64,000 nucleotides of DNA. Origin: an uncultured Clostridia bacterium. Its GTDB lineage: Bacteria > Bacillota > Clostridia > TANB77 > CAG-508. Of the stretch, positions 29,007-38,261 are shown one piece after another (position 1 is the first letter of the stretch; each line of letters starts with the position of its first letter). Made by a program: the position numbers and the translations under genes. The notes beneath the pieces were generated by a model. The model ran no database searches. It worked only from the letters and a program-made list of their open reading frames with translations, and had not been told where the DNA came from. Location: NCBI GenBank assembly GCA_910589185.1, contig CAJUSU010000002.1, forward strand, positions 5,694 to 69,693, given 5' to 3'.

Positions 29007-29021
29007 AAAGGAGATAAAAAA

Positions 29022-29510
29022 GTGCAAGTTACAGGAACAATGATTTATTACTATTTCGTTTGTCAAAGAAAGTTATGGTATTTTTGTAATGAAATTACAA
29101 TGGAGCAAAATAGCGAGTTAGTTTCAATAGGAAAAGTATTAGACGAGACAAGTTATCAACGAGAGAAAAAGAGCATTTTAATTGATAATCAAATTAATAT
29201 TGATTTTATTGAGAACGGAGCGGTTTTGCACGAAGTAAAGAAAACAAAGGCCATTGAAAAAGCGGGCGAATGGCAGATTAAATACTATATGTATTATCTA
29301 GAAGAAAGAGGCGTAAAGGAAATCGAAGCAAAGGTAGACTATCCATTGTTAAAACAAACGAAAGAAGTATTCTTAACAGAAGAAGATAGACAAGTATTAA
29401 AAGGAGCAATTGAAGATATTGAAAAAATGTTACAAAGTGAAAAGATACCCAACAAATTAGACGAAAAAATATGTAAAAAATGTGCCTATTATGATTTATG
29501 CTATATTTAA
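29022..29510 (+). CDS. cas4: CRISPR adaptation nuclease Cas4
   Basis: Cas4 trims pre-spacers and helps select PAM-bearing ones. The 162 residues carry the Fe-S cysteines (CQRKLWYFC about 14-22; CKKCAYYDLC at the C-terminus) and the RecB-like nuclease core (LHEVKKTKAIEKAGEWQIKYYMYYL, about 69-93, with E-x-K then Q). The start is GTG 29022 with AAAAGGAG 8 bases upstream. It sits between cas3 and cas1, the standard I-B order. Confidence 0.95.
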   Translation: MQVTGTMIYYYFVCQRKLWYFCNEITMEQNSELVSIGKVLDETSYQREKKSILIDNQINIDFIENGAVLHEVKKTKAIEKAGEWQIKYYMYYLEERGVKEIEAKVDYPLLKQTKEVFLTEEDRQVLKGAIEDIEKMLQSEKIPNKLDEKICKKCAYYDLCYI

Positions 29511-29528
29511 GGCAAGAAAGGGGGCAAA

Positions 29529-30521
29529 ATGAAACAATCCTATTATTTATATAAAAGTGGTAGATTACAAAGAAAAGATAATACGTTACAAATTGAATAT
29601 AAAGACGGAAGTAAAAAAGTTATTCCAGTAGAAAGGGTAAATGATATTTATGTAATGACAGAATTTGATATTAACACTACATTACTTAGTTTTCTTTCAC
29701 AATATGGAATTTCAGTGCATTTTTTTAATTATTATGGATTTTACACAGGTACATATTATCCGAAAGAACAATTAGTATCTGGTAAACTATTAGTAAAACA
29801 AGTGGAAAACTATACAAATAAGGCTAAGAGAATAAAAATAGCACAAAAATTTATTGATGCAGCTTCCTACAATATATTGAAAAATTTAAAATATTATCAA
29901 AATAGAGGAAAAGACTTAGAAGAATATATCAAGCAAATAGAATCTTTGAGAAAATATATTAATACTTCCAAAGATGTCAAAGAATTAATGGGAATAGAAG
30001 GAAACATTAGGAAAGTATATTATGATTCGTGGAATATCATTATCAACCAAGATATTGCATTTGAAAAAAGAGTGAAAAATCCACCAGATAATGCGATTAA
30101 TTCACTAATTTCCTATGTCAATACAATTGTTTATACAAGAGTGTTAGCAGAGATATATAAAACACAGCTAAATCCAACCATCAGCTATTTACATGAACCA
30201 TCAGAAAGAAGATTTTCTTTATGCTTAGATATTGCAGAGATATTTAAACCAATTTTAGCAGATAGATTAATCTTTTCTATGTTAAATAAAAAACAAATTA
30301 CAGAAAAAGACTTTGAGGAAGGACTAAACTTTTTATACATTAAAGAAAATGTAAGAAAAGAAATAACGAAGGAAATGGATGCAAAATTACAAACTGTAAT
30401 AAAGCATAAGACTTTGAGCAAAGAAGTTAGTTATGAGTATTTAATAAGACTAGAAATTTATAAACTAATAAAATACTTATTGGAAGATGAAGAATACGAA
30501 GGATTTAAAATATGGTGGTAA
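29529..30521 (+). CDS. cas1: CRISPR integrase Cas1
   Basis: The spacer-integrating endonuclease of the Cas1-Cas2 complex, 330 residues. The conserved metal site is visible as the Glu in MGIEGN (about 156), the His in YLHEPSERRFSLCLDIAEIFKP (about 222) and the acidic residues that follow it. The N-terminal beta domain (YLYKSGRLQRKDNTLQIEYKDGSKKVIPVERVNDIYVM) is typical of I-B Cas1. GAAAGGGGGC precedes ATG 29529. The cas2 ATG begins one base after the stop, so translation is coupled. Confidence 0.97.
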   Translation: MKQSYYLYKSGRLQRKDNTLQIEYKDGSKKVIPVERVNDIYVMTEFDINTTLLSFLSQYGISVHFFNYYGFYTGTYYPKEQLVSGKLLVKQVENYTNKAKRIKIAQKFIDAASYNILKNLKYYQNRGKDLEEYIKQIESLRKYINTSKDVKELMGIEGNIRKVYYDSWNIIINQDIAFEKRVKNPPDNAINSLISYVNTIVYTRVLAEIYKTQLNPTISYLHEPSERRFSLCLDIAEIFKPILADRLIFSMLNKKQITEKDFEEGLNFLYIKENVRKEITKEMDAKLQTVIKHKTLSKEVSYEYLIRLEIYKLIKYLLEDEEYEGFKIWW

Positions 30522-30522
30522 T

Positions 30523-30807
30523 ATGTATGTGATTTTAGTTTATGATATTAATTTAGAAGAAAAAGAGGGACAAAAAGTATTAAGAAATGTTTTTAAAACC
30601 TGCAAGAAATATTTAGTACATATTCAAAATTCCACCTTTGAGGGAGAGCTCCTAGAATCACAAGCATTAAAGTTAAATAAAGAATTAAATAAATATATTC
30701 GTAAAGATAAAGATTCTGTTATTATATTTAAAAGCAGAAATCAAAGATGGCTAGATAAAGAATTCTGGGGCAAAATGGAAAAAGACGAAACTTCTAATTT
30801 TTTATAA
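30523..30807 (+). CDS. cas2: CRISPR adaptation protein Cas2
   Basis: 94 residues beginning MYVILVYDINLEE, the ferredoxin-like Cas2 start with the conserved D. The RKDKDSVIIFKSRNQ and FLxx ending are typical. ATG 30523 is chosen because it follows the cas1 stop by one base and gives the standard N-terminus; an in-frame upstream ATG lies inside cas1 and would add a foreign extension. It is the last cas gene, immediately followed by the leader of array 1. Confidence 0.95.
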   Translation: MYVILVYDINLEEKEGQKVLRNVFKTCKKYLVHIQNSTFEGELLESQALKLNKELNKYIRKDKDSVIIFKSRNQRWLDKEFWGKMEKDETSNFL

Positions 30808-30818
30808 CCTTGAAAATT

Positions 30819-30996
30819 TTCGTCGACCTATGATAGTGCAAAAAAGGTGGGGGTTCGACGAATTACTATAATATAGATATACCAACGACTCTCAAGCACG
30901 GATATATTATTAGCTAGTATAAATTTGAGAAAAATAGGTTACATCGACGAATTTGAGTGGTATAATGATTGGAAATAAAGGGTTAAAAAGCGACCT
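30819..30996 (+). promoter_or_regulatory. Leader of CRISPR array 1
   Basis: AT-rich leader shared block-for-block with that of array 2. It holds three copies of the 8-mer TCGACGAA, one inverted (30819-30826) and two direct (30855-30862 and 30944-30951). The first two form an imperfect hairpin. A pre-crRNA promoter is clear: TTACAT at 30939-30944, a 16-base spacer and TATAAT at 30961-30966, exactly 31 bases before the first repeat. Confidence 0.8.
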
Positions 30997-31682
30997 GTAT
31001 TAATTTAAATATATTAGAATTTAAAGTCTGTACCTTCTATAGCTTGTACATAGTTAAAAGGTATTAATTTAAATATATTAGAATTTAAAGAAAGTTTTTA
31101 AATAGGGGGATTTTTTTTATGGATTAGTATTAATTTAAATATATTAGAATTTAAAGTCTTTTCCGAGCGGTTTAGCTGGCTCAATAGACAGTGTATTAAT
31201 TTAAATATATTAGAATTTAAAGTTACTACTTAAGACAACCTCTGCAGTAATTTGACAGTATTAATTTAAATATATTAGAATTTAAAGGATGGATACGAAG
31301 AAATTGAAGATATTAACTTAGGTGTATTAATTTAAATATATTAGAATTTAAAGGTTTTTGAAAATGTATAAAATGGAGGCAAAAAATGCTAAGTATTAAT
31401 TTAAATATATTAGAATTTAAAGACATCGGCAAGAGGGAACATAGCATCATCTTCAGCGTATTAATTTAAATATATTAGAATTTAAAGGACGTTTGCAAAA
31501 ATATCTATCATTTTTCAAACACCGTATTAATTTAAATATATTAGAATTTAAAGACTGAAAGCAAGCTGTATAATTCGATACAACCAATCCATGTATTAAT
31601 TTAAATATATTAGAATTTAAATTTTCAAAACTTAGCAATTGGAATTATATCAGCAATTGTATTAATTTAAATATATTAGAAA
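30997..31682 (+). CRISPR. CRISPR array 1: 11 repeats of 30 bp, 10 spacers
   Basis: The repeat begins GTATTAATTTAAATAT and ends ATTAGAATTTAAAG (30 bases). Copies start at 30997, 31061, 31127, 31193, 31258, 31324, 31393, 31458, 31524, 31593 and 31659. Spacers are 34-39 bases. The tenth copy has a changed last base and the eleventh is cut off after TTAGA, marking the leader-distal end. The 3-prime sequence ATTTAAAG fits a type I-B handle. It lies directly after cas2 with the same orientation. Confidence 0.98.
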
Positions 31683-31749
31683 AATCCATTAACCATTTCC
31701 AACAAAACTGTATACAATATATCAAAACAAAGAATAAAGGAGGCCAAAT

Positions 31750-32709
31750 ATGCTAGGAACAATAGGAAATACGCCATTAATTAAAATTCAATACCAATAT
31801 AAACAAAAAACAAATTACATATATGCGAAGTTAGAAAGCTATAACTTAACAGGAAGTATTAAAGATAGAACAGCTTATTACATCATTACAAAAGCCAAAC
31901 AAAGAGGGACTCTAAAAGAAGGAATGCCCATTATAGAAGCAACAAGTGGCAATACTGGAATTTCACTATCAGCCTTAGGAAAATATTATCATCATCCAGT
32001 ATATATTTTTATGCCAAATTGGGTAAGCAAGGAAAGAATACAATTAATGAAAAGCTATGGAGCACAAGTCACAACATTTTCACATGAACAGGGAGGCTTC
32101 AAAAGGTGTATCCAAGAAGCACAAAAATTAGCCAAAAGAATGAATGGTTTTCTAGCAAACCAATTTGCGAATCAAGACAACTTATTAGCACAATATGAAA
32201 CAACAGGGCAAGAGATTGTTAACCAAGTGCCAGAAGATATTGGTGGATTTGTGTCGGGAGTGGGAACTGGTGGAACTCTCATGGGAATAGGAAAAAAGAT
32301 AAGAAGAAGTTATCCAGAAGCAAAGATAATTGCCATTGAGCCAGATAGTATGCCACTCATTTCAAAAAATAGAGCCATCGCACCACACAAAATAGAAGGA
32401 ATAGGAGATGATTTTATTCCTGCCTTAATTGACAAAAACGAAATAGATAAAGTCATTTTAATTCATGATATGGACGCTATTAATATGTCAAGAAAGTTGT
32501 CAGCTGACTTGGGACTAGGAGTTGGAATTTCCTCAGGAGCTAACCTTTTAGGTTGTATTCTATTACAAGGTGAAATAAAAACACCAGTTGTTACAGTATT
32601 TGCAGATGACAACAAAAAATATTTAAGCACAGACTTAAGCAAACCAATAGACGAAAACGAAAAATATATTTCAAATCAAGTAAAATTAATAACATATGAA
32701 GTGTGCTAA
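31750..32709 (+). CDS. cysK: Cysteine synthase (O-acetylserine sulfhydrylase) family
   Basis: A PLP-dependent beta-synthase of 319 residues that would make cysteine from O-acetylserine and sulfide. NLTGSIKDRTAYYII holds the PLP lysine (about K38), ATSGNTGISLSALG (about 67-80) is the substrate/PLP phosphate loop, and SGVGTGGTLMGIGKKI (about 170) is the second phosphate-binding glycine loop. The C-terminus is slightly longer than in minimal CysK. AAAGGAGG lies just upstream of ATG 31750. It starts 67 bp past the end of array 1 and is unrelated to CRISPR function. Confidence 0.9.
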   Translation: MLGTIGNTPLIKIQYQYKQKTNYIYAKLESYNLTGSIKDRTAYYIITKAKQRGTLKEGMPIIEATSGNTGISLSALGKYYHHPVYIFMPNWVSKERIQLMKSYGAQVTTFSHEQGGFKRCIQEAQKLAKRMNGFLANQFANQDNLLAQYETTGQEIVNQVPEDIGGFVSGVGTGGTLMGIGKKIRRSYPEAKIIAIEPDSMPLISKNRAIAPHKIEGIGDDFIPALIDKNEIDKVILIHDMDAINMSRKLSADLGLGVGISSGANLLGCILLQGEIKTPVVTVFADDNKKYLSTDLSKPIDENEKYISNQVKLITYEVC

Positions 32710-32721
32710 TCACACAAATAA

Positions 32722-32765
32722 GCTTCTCTCATAAGATATATAAAACTTATGAGAGGAGCATTTTT
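32722..32765 (+). terminator. Hairpin that hides the lysozyme-gene ribosome site
   Basis: CTCTCATAAG (32726-32735) pairs perfectly with CTTATGAGAG (32746-32755). GCTT/GAGC extends the stem (with one G-U pair), and TTTTT follows. It can end cysK transcription. The AGAGGAG used by the next gene lies inside its 3-prime arm. Confidence 0.65.
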
Positions 32766-34007
32766 ATGGTACAAAGAAAAATAAAAGAAATATTTATCAT
32801 TTTAGTATGTTTCAGCTTTTTATTTTATGTATTACCAACTACATCTCAAGCATTTGGCCCGTCAGATGATGTCCTTTATGAAGGAATAGATGTTAGTAAC
32901 TATCAAGGTGAAATTGACTTTAAGAAAGTAAAAGAAGCAGGTATTCAAGTAGTATACATTAAAGCAAGCGAAGGTACCTATTACATAGACCCATATTTGG
33001 AAAGAAACTATCAAAAAGCAAAAGAAAACGGGTTAAAAGTTGGACTATACCATTATGTGGTAGCAAGAAGTGAAGAAGCAGCAAAAAGAGAAGCAAGATT
33101 TTTTGTGGCACGAGCCTCAGGCAAAGACTTAGACTGCAAGTTAGCTATGGACTTTGAAACATTTGGAAGCCTAAATAAATCACAAATCAATAAAATAGGA
33201 CTTACATTTTTAAGAGAAGTAGAAAGGCTAAGTGGTAAACAAGCAATTTTATATAGTAATGCCTACACAGCAAGTAATATATGGTCAGGTGAAAACACGA
33301 AATATCCTCTATGGGTAGCAGAATATGGAGCAGAGCGACCAAGCAATAGTGGTACTTGGAAAAGTTGGGCAGGGTGGCAATATGCTGATAATGGTAGAAT
33401 AAATGGAATTAGGGGATATGTGGATAGAGATAAATTTACAAAAGAAGTATTCTTAGACGACAACTCTACCATTCCACCAGTAGATCCGCCAGATGATGGA
33501 GGAGGAAATGAGCCAACACCAGAAAAAACAAAAAAGATTACTATTAAGTGGGGGGATACTTTATCAGAACTTGCTGTAAAATACAATACCACAGTATCAG
33601 AATTAGTTAAGTTAAATAATATTGCAAATCCAAATCTCATTTATGCAGGCAATACCTTAATTGTACCAGTGAAAAATACAGGAGGAAATTCTGGCGGAAT
33701 AGAGATATATACTGTACAAAAAGGGGATACTTTATCCCATATTGCACAAAGGTATAATACAACAGTCCAGCAAATAGCATCAGACAACAATATTCAAAAT
33801 ATTCATTTAATTCATCCCGGACAAAAACTACAAATACGAACTAGCTGTTATGGCGACTGTGGACATAGGCTTTATACTGTCAGAAAAGGGGACACATTAT
33901 GGAGTATTGCTAGAAGGTTTAACACAAGTATTGCCAATATCGTTAGGATTAATCATATCCAAAATCCAAACCGAATTCATCCAGGGCAGATGTTTAGAAT
34001 AAGGTAG
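32766..34007 (+). CDS. Secreted GH25 lysozyme with three LysM domains
   Basis: A peptidoglycan muramidase of 413 residues. ATG 32766 starts a signal peptide (KIKEIFIILVCFSFLFYVLPTTSQA). The GH25 domain runs from about 40 to 230 with the diagnostic EGIDVSNYQGEIDF, VYIKASEGTYYIDPY, LAMDFETFG and WQYADNGRINGI motifs carrying the catalytic acids. A Pro/Gly linker follows, then three LysM wall-binding repeats, each built on a KKGDTLS/W-x-IA core and ending HPGQ or YAGN. An in-frame ATG upstream at 32703 overlaps cysK and would spoil the signal peptide. It is probably involved in wall remodelling. Confidence 0.93.
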   Translation: MVQRKIKEIFIILVCFSFLFYVLPTTSQAFGPSDDVLYEGIDVSNYQGEIDFKKVKEAGIQVVYIKASEGTYYIDPYLERNYQKAKENGLKVGLYHYVVARSEEAAKREARFFVARASGKDLDCKLAMDFETFGSLNKSQINKIGLTFLREVERLSGKQAILYSNAYTASNIWSGENTKYPLWVAEYGAERPSNSGTWKSWAGWQYADNGRINGIRGYVDRDKFTKEVFLDDNSTIPPVDPPDDGGGNEPTPEKTKKITIKWGDTLSELAVKYNTTVSELVKLNNIANPNLIYAGNTLIVPVKNTGGNSGGIEIYTVQKGDTLSHIAQRYNTTVQQIASDNNIQNIHLIHPGQKLQIRTSCYGDCGHRLYTVRKGDTLWSIARRFNTSIANIVRINHIQNPNRIHPGQMFRIR

Positions 34008-34068
34008 CACAAAATTATGTAACCTTTCATAAAATACAATATGATGAATTTAAAACTAGGAGGTACTT

Positions 34069-34812
34069 ATGAAAGAAGTATTAAAACTAAAGAAAGTAAG
34101 CAAAAGGTACCAAGCGAAAAATGGAGAAGTAGAAGCTTTATCTAATATTAGTTTTGACGTCAAAGAAGGCGAATTTGTCAGCATTATAGGTCCAAGCGGA
34201 TGCGGAAAATCAACACTCCTTTCCATTATTGCAGGATTAGAACCAAAAACAGAAGGGGATATCCAAATAGATGGAAACACAGGGTATATGCTTCAGAAAG
34301 ATAGTTTATTAGAATGGAGAAGCATTTATGACAATGTTTTATTTGGCCTAGAAATAGGTCATAAGAAAACAAAGGAAAATGAAGCATATGTATTAGAACT
34401 ACTCAAAAAATATGGACTCTATGAATTCAAAGACAAATATCCAACCCAACTTTCCGGAGGAATGAGGCAAAGAGCAGCACTTATTAGAACACTTGCTATC
34501 AAGCCGAATATACTATTGTTAGACGAAGCCTTTTCCGCATTAGATTATCAAACTAGAATTATGGTTACCAATGATATCTTTCAAATATTGAAAAATGAAA
34601 ATATAACAGCTGTCATAGTAACACACGACATATCAGAAGCAATTAGTATGTCAGACAGAGTAGTAGTGCTATCGAAAAGACCAGCAACAGTCAAAAATAT
34701 ATACAATATTGAATTTGAAATGGATAATAGAAATCCTATCAATTGTAGAGAAAGCCCTAAATTTAGCAAATACTTTGACACAATATGGAAGGAGCTAGAT
34801 GTACATGCGTGA
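34069..34812 (+). CDS. ABC transporter ATPase (nitrate/sulfonate/thiamine-precursor type)
   Basis: 247 residues with GPSGCGKST (Walker A, about 43-51), LSGGMRQRAALIRTL (signature, about 127-141), LLLDEAFSALD (Walker B, about 147-157) and VTHD (H-loop, about 183). This matches the SsuB/TauB/ThiZ group. CTAGGAGGTACTT precedes ATG 34069. It overlaps the permease gene by 14 bp and forms an ATPase-permease-binding-protein operon. The substrate is not shown; the nearby cysteine synthase hints at sulfonates, and the THI5/NMT1-like binding protein hints at a thiamine precursor. Confidence 0.9.
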   Translation: MKEVLKLKKVSKRYQAKNGEVEALSNISFDVKEGEFVSIIGPSGCGKSTLLSIIAGLEPKTEGDIQIDGNTGYMLQKDSLLEWRSIYDNVLFGLEIGHKKTKENEAYVLELLKKYGLYEFKDKYPTQLSGGMRQRAALIRTLAIKPNILLLDEAFSALDYQTRIMVTNDIFQILKNENITAVIVTHDISEAISMSDRVVVLSKRPATVKNIYNIEFEMDNRNPINCRESPKFSKYFDTIWKELDVHA

Positions 34813-35617
34813 AAAAAACATATCAGAGGATAGAAAAAAATACTTAAGAAAAGTAAAAAAAGGAAAAATAGCAGTAATTGTTACCCAATTACTCATTCTA
34901 CTCCTATTTATAATAGGATGGGAAATCCTTGCGAATCAAGGAATAATCGATAGTTTCATCACAAGCCAACCTTCTAGAATTTTAAACACATTTTTAAATT
35001 TATCATCCAACGGATTATTAGAACACTTAGGAGTTACCCTAACAGAAACCTTAATTGGTTTCATTTCTGGTGTTCTCTTAGGAATTGCCATTGCCATTTG
35101 CCTATGGTGGTCACCATTTTTATCAAAAGTGTCAGAGCCATACTTGGTAGTATTAAATAGTCTGCCAAAAGTTGCACTTGGCCCAGTTATCATTATTTGG
35201 GTAGGTGCAGGAATGGGAGCTATTATCACAATGGGGCTTGCAATTTCCTTAATTGTAACTGTGTTGGAAATTTTAAATGGCTTTTTAAATACAGACAAAG
35301 AATTAATCAAAATGGCGCAGACCTTTGGAGCAAGCAAACTCCAAACGTTAACGAAAATTGTTATTCCTGCTAATATTACTACCTTTTTTAACTCATTAAA
35401 AGTTAACATTGGTTTATCATTAGTAGGAGTAATTACAGGAGAATTCCTAGTATCTAAAGCAGGTTTAGGATACCTAATTGTTTATGGTGGTCAGGTATTC
35501 CAACTAGATTTAGTTATGACAGGTGTGATTATTCTAGCTATTATGGCTGCTGTTATTTATGAAGCAATTATACTTCTAGAAAAATTTGTGATGAAGAAAA
35601 TGTCAAAGAAAGGATGA
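34799..35617 (+). CDS. ABC transporter permease (SsuC/TauC-like)
   Basis: An inner-membrane permease of 272 residues with about six hydrophobic segments, beginning IAVIVTQLLILLLFIIGWEIL. The BPD_transp_1 EAA-type loop is visible as ELIKMAQTFGASKLQTLTKIVIPA (about 165-190). It overlaps the ATPase gene, and its stop TGA overlaps the ATG of the binding-protein gene, so translation is coupled. ATGs at 34799 and 34805 are both possible starts. Confidence 0.9.
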   Translation: MYMREKNISEDRKKYLRKVKKGKIAVIVTQLLILLLFIIGWEILANQGIIDSFITSQPSRILNTFLNLSSNGLLEHLGVTLTETLIGFISGVLLGIAIAICLWWSPFLSKVSEPYLVVLNSLPKVALGPVIIIWVGAGMGAIITMGLAISLIVTVLEILNGFLNTDKELIKMAQTFGASKLQTLTKIVIPANITTFFNSLKVNIGLSLVGVITGEFLVSKAGLGYLIVYGGQVFQLDLVMTGVIILAIMAAVIYEAIILLEKFVMKKMSKKG

Positions 35618-36639
35618 AAAACTTGAAAAAATATTTAATTACTATTTTAGTTATTGCAGTAGTAGCAGTTGTAATGACTACTTGCATATTATTAAATAAA
35701 AAGGAAGAGACAGCAGAATTAAAAACAATTCGTGTAAACGAAGTAACACGTTCTGTATTCTATGCGCCACAATATGTAGCTATTAACAATGGTTACTTTG
35801 AAGAAGAGGGGCTAAAAATAGAATTAACAACTGGTCAAGGAGCTGACAAAGTAATGACAGCAGTCTTAGCAGGTCAAAGTGATATAGGATTTGCCGGACC
35901 AGAAGCTTCTATTTATGTATATAACGAAGGAAAAGAAGACCATACACAAGTATTTGCACAAATGACGCAAAAAGATGGTTCTTTCTTAGTAAGCAAAGAA
36001 AAAACAGATAAATTTAGTTGGCAAGATTTAAAAGGAAAAACTGTTATCCCTGGAAGAAAGGGTGGAGTTCCTTATATGACTTTTGAATATGTACTTAAGA
36101 AAAATGGATTAAATCCACAAAAGGACTTAGTATTAGATGACAGTATCAAATTCGACTTAATGGCAGGAGCTTTTGCAGGTGGAGATGCAGAATATGTAAC
36201 ACTATTTGAGCCAACAGCTTCCATGACAGAAGCAGCAGGAAAAGGTTATGTAGTAGCGTCAGTAGGAGAAGCATCAGGAGAAATTCCATATACAGCTTAT
36301 TTCGCAAAGAAAAGCTACATGGAACAAAATTCAGAAGTTATCCAAGGATTTACAAATGCCATTTATAAAGGAGAAAAATGGGTGAAAGAACATACCGCAG
36401 CAGAAATTGTAGAAGTAATTAAAGACTTTTTCCCAGATACAGATGTAAAAATGCTTGAAGCAGCTGTTCAAAGCTATATGGACATTGACGCTTGGAAAAG
36501 CGATCCTATTTTGAAAAAGGAATCTTTTGACTTACTTCAAACTGTAATGAAAGAAGCAGGAGAATTAGAAAAAGAAGGAGACTATGACAAAATAGTTAAT
36601 AATAGCTATGCAGAAAAAGCAATTAAAGAAGTAAAATAG
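35614..36639 (+). CDS. ABC transporter substrate-binding protein (NMT1/THI5-like)
   Basis: 341 residues. The hydrophobic N-terminus (KKYLITILVIAVVAVVMTTC) serves as signal anchor or lipoprotein signal; the Cys at about 24 sits in a poor lipobox. NGYFEEEGLKIELTTGQGADKVMTAVLAGQSDIGFAGPE is the classic start of the NMT1/SsuA fold. It is the third gene of the transporter operon. The leader of CRISPR array 2 begins 10 bp after the stop. Confidence 0.9.
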   Translation: MKNLKKYLITILVIAVVAVVMTTCILLNKKEETAELKTIRVNEVTRSVFYAPQYVAINNGYFEEEGLKIELTTGQGADKVMTAVLAGQSDIGFAGPEASIYVYNEGKEDHTQVFAQMTQKDGSFLVSKEKTDKFSWQDLKGKTVIPGRKGGVPYMTFEYVLKKNGLNPQKDLVLDDSIKFDLMAGAFAGGDAEYVTLFEPTASMTEAAGKGYVVASVGEASGEIPYTAYFAKKSYMEQNSEVIQGFTNAIYKGEKWVKEHTAAEIVEVIKDFFPDTDVKMLEAAVQSYMDIDAWKSDPILKKESFDLLQTVMKEAGELEKEGDYDKIVNNSYAEKAIKEVK

Positions 36640-36649
36640 AAAATGATAT

Positions 36650-36824
36650 TTCGTCGACCTATGATAGTGTAAAAACACTGGGAGGTCGACGAATTTTCAA
36701 ATATGCCTGTGGAGAGCATTTTAGGAAGAAGCTAGAATTTTTAATAATAAAAATAGATAAAATTGGTTACATCGACGAAAATAAGTGATATAATTTAGAA
36801 AATTCAAGGTGTTTAGAGGTACCT
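36650..36824 (+). promoter_or_regulatory. Leader of CRISPR array 2
   Basis: It shares the conserved blocks of leader 1. TTCGTCGACCT (36650-36660) and AGGTCGACGAA (36683-36693) form a perfect 11-bp inverted repeat with a nested AGTGT/ACACT stem. Another TCGACGAA lies at 36772-36779. The promoter is TTACAT (36767-36772), 16 bases, TATAAT (36789-36794), again 31 bases before the first repeat. Confidence 0.8.
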
Positions 36825-38104
36825 ATTTTAATGTAAATATATTAGAATTTAAAGTTAATTAAAAACCCCCTCTTTATTAATTTACGTACATTTTAATGTA
36901 AATATATTAGAATTTAAAGTAAGTAGTAATGGTGATAGATGGCTTAGCAATGTAATTTTAATGTAAATATATTAGAATTTAAAGTTCTCTGAATTAGAAC
37001 TTGAAAAGGTAACAAATGTATTTTAATGTAAATATATTAGAATTTAAAGTTTGAATGGAAAGAAGTTATATGAAATGTAGTGCATTTTAATGTAAATATA
37101 TTAGAATTTAAAGAATTACAATGATGGCAAGCTTAGGCTTTTTGTAATAATTTTAATGTAAATATATTAGAATTTAAAGGAGCTTTATAACAGTTATGAT
37201 ACATATGCAAAAATGAATTTTAATGTAAATATATTAGAATTTAAAGACAGAGAGATCGTAATTACAGTTTATATAAATGGATTTTAATGTAAATATATTA
37301 GAATTTAAAGGCACCTTGCTGTTCTGCTTCCATATCTTTTCTTGAATTTTAATGTAAATATATTAGAATTTAAAGTAAATATGCGATTTGTTCGTAAGTA
37401 AAAGGACTTCTTGATTTTAATGTAAATATATTAGAATTTAAAGCAAACAAATATAAATAAATCTATTACTCATTATTTATTTTAATGTAAGTATATTAGA
37501 ATTTAAAGGTGTCAGCACCGGACGGAAAATCACTTCACCTGTAATTTTAATGTAAGTATATTAGAATTTAAAGTTTTTTATATTTGACGGCAAATCCTTT
37601 ACAAATGTCTGATTTTAATGTAAGTATATTAGAATTTAAAGACTGATAATGCAGAACTTATTGACTCACTAGATTCTAGATTTTAATGTAAATATATTAG
37701 AATTTAAAGTCTACTAAATAATACTTTTTTTATGTGACACTCTTTATTTTAATGCAAATATATTAGAATTTAAAGATGAAGTTATTGCAAGTATTTAGAT
37801 AATCTGCTTTTGTTTTAATTTAAATATATTAGAATTTAAAGCAAGATTGCGAGAAATATGCACAATCAATAGAAAACAGTTTTAATTTAAATATATTAGA
37901 ATTTAAATTTTATGACAGCATTGTCAGCTTCTTTTACTTTTATATTTTAATTTAAGTATATTAGAATTTAAAATTTGAAATGCCATCTTCTGTGTATATA
38001 CTTGTGAATATTTTAATGTAAATATATTAGAATTTAAAGACTCTTTCTTACACTTATCACATATTCTTTTTCTTGTTTCAATCTAAATATATTAGAACCC
38101 AAAC
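36825..38104 (+). CRISPR. CRISPR array 2: 20 repeats of 30 bp, 19 spacers
   Basis: The repeat begins ATTTTAATGTAAATAT and ends ATTAGAATTTAAAG. Copies start at 36825, 36890, 36955, 37020, 37084, 37150, 37217, 37281, 37346, 37414, 37479, 37544, 37612, 37680, 37746, 37812, 37879, 37944, 38010 and 38075. Spacers are 34-38 bases. Copies 11-13 share a GTAAGTATATTAG variant, copies 16-18 read AATTTAA as in array 1, and the last copy is badly degraded. There are no cas genes beside it; it presumably uses the same Cas proteins, since the last 14 bases match array 1. Confidence 0.98.
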
Positions 38105-38171
38105 TCAAAAAATAGAAATTCTTTAGTAAAATATTTAATAAAAAAACACTGGAAAATTTCCAACAAATTTC

Positions 38172-38200
38172 TTGCAATTTCGACTAAAGAAAATTATAAT
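38172..38200 (+). promoter_or_regulatory. Promoter of nrdD
   Basis: TTGCAA (38172-38177), a 17-base spacer and TATAAT (38195-38200), about 62 bases before the TTG start. It lies just past the end of CRISPR array 2. Confidence 0.6.
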
Positions 38201-38261
38201 AAAGGTATCAAAAAGAGAGAAAGTCCCAAAACAAAAATAAAAAAGTAAGGGGAAATAAAAT

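Noticed and set aside
31453..31638. Minus-strand ORF inside CRISPR array 1
   Set aside because: It is a product of the repeats being free of stops in that frame; the protein is just the translated repeat.
33263..33640. 125-codon minus-strand ORF within the lysozyme gene
   Set aside because: It lies antisense to a clear GH25-LysM protein, with no ribosome site and no recognisable domain. The same applies to the other antisense frames across the window.
34009..34068. TPP riboswitch before the ABC transporter
   Set aside because: The gap is only about 60 bases and shows none of the conserved TPP-binding sequence.
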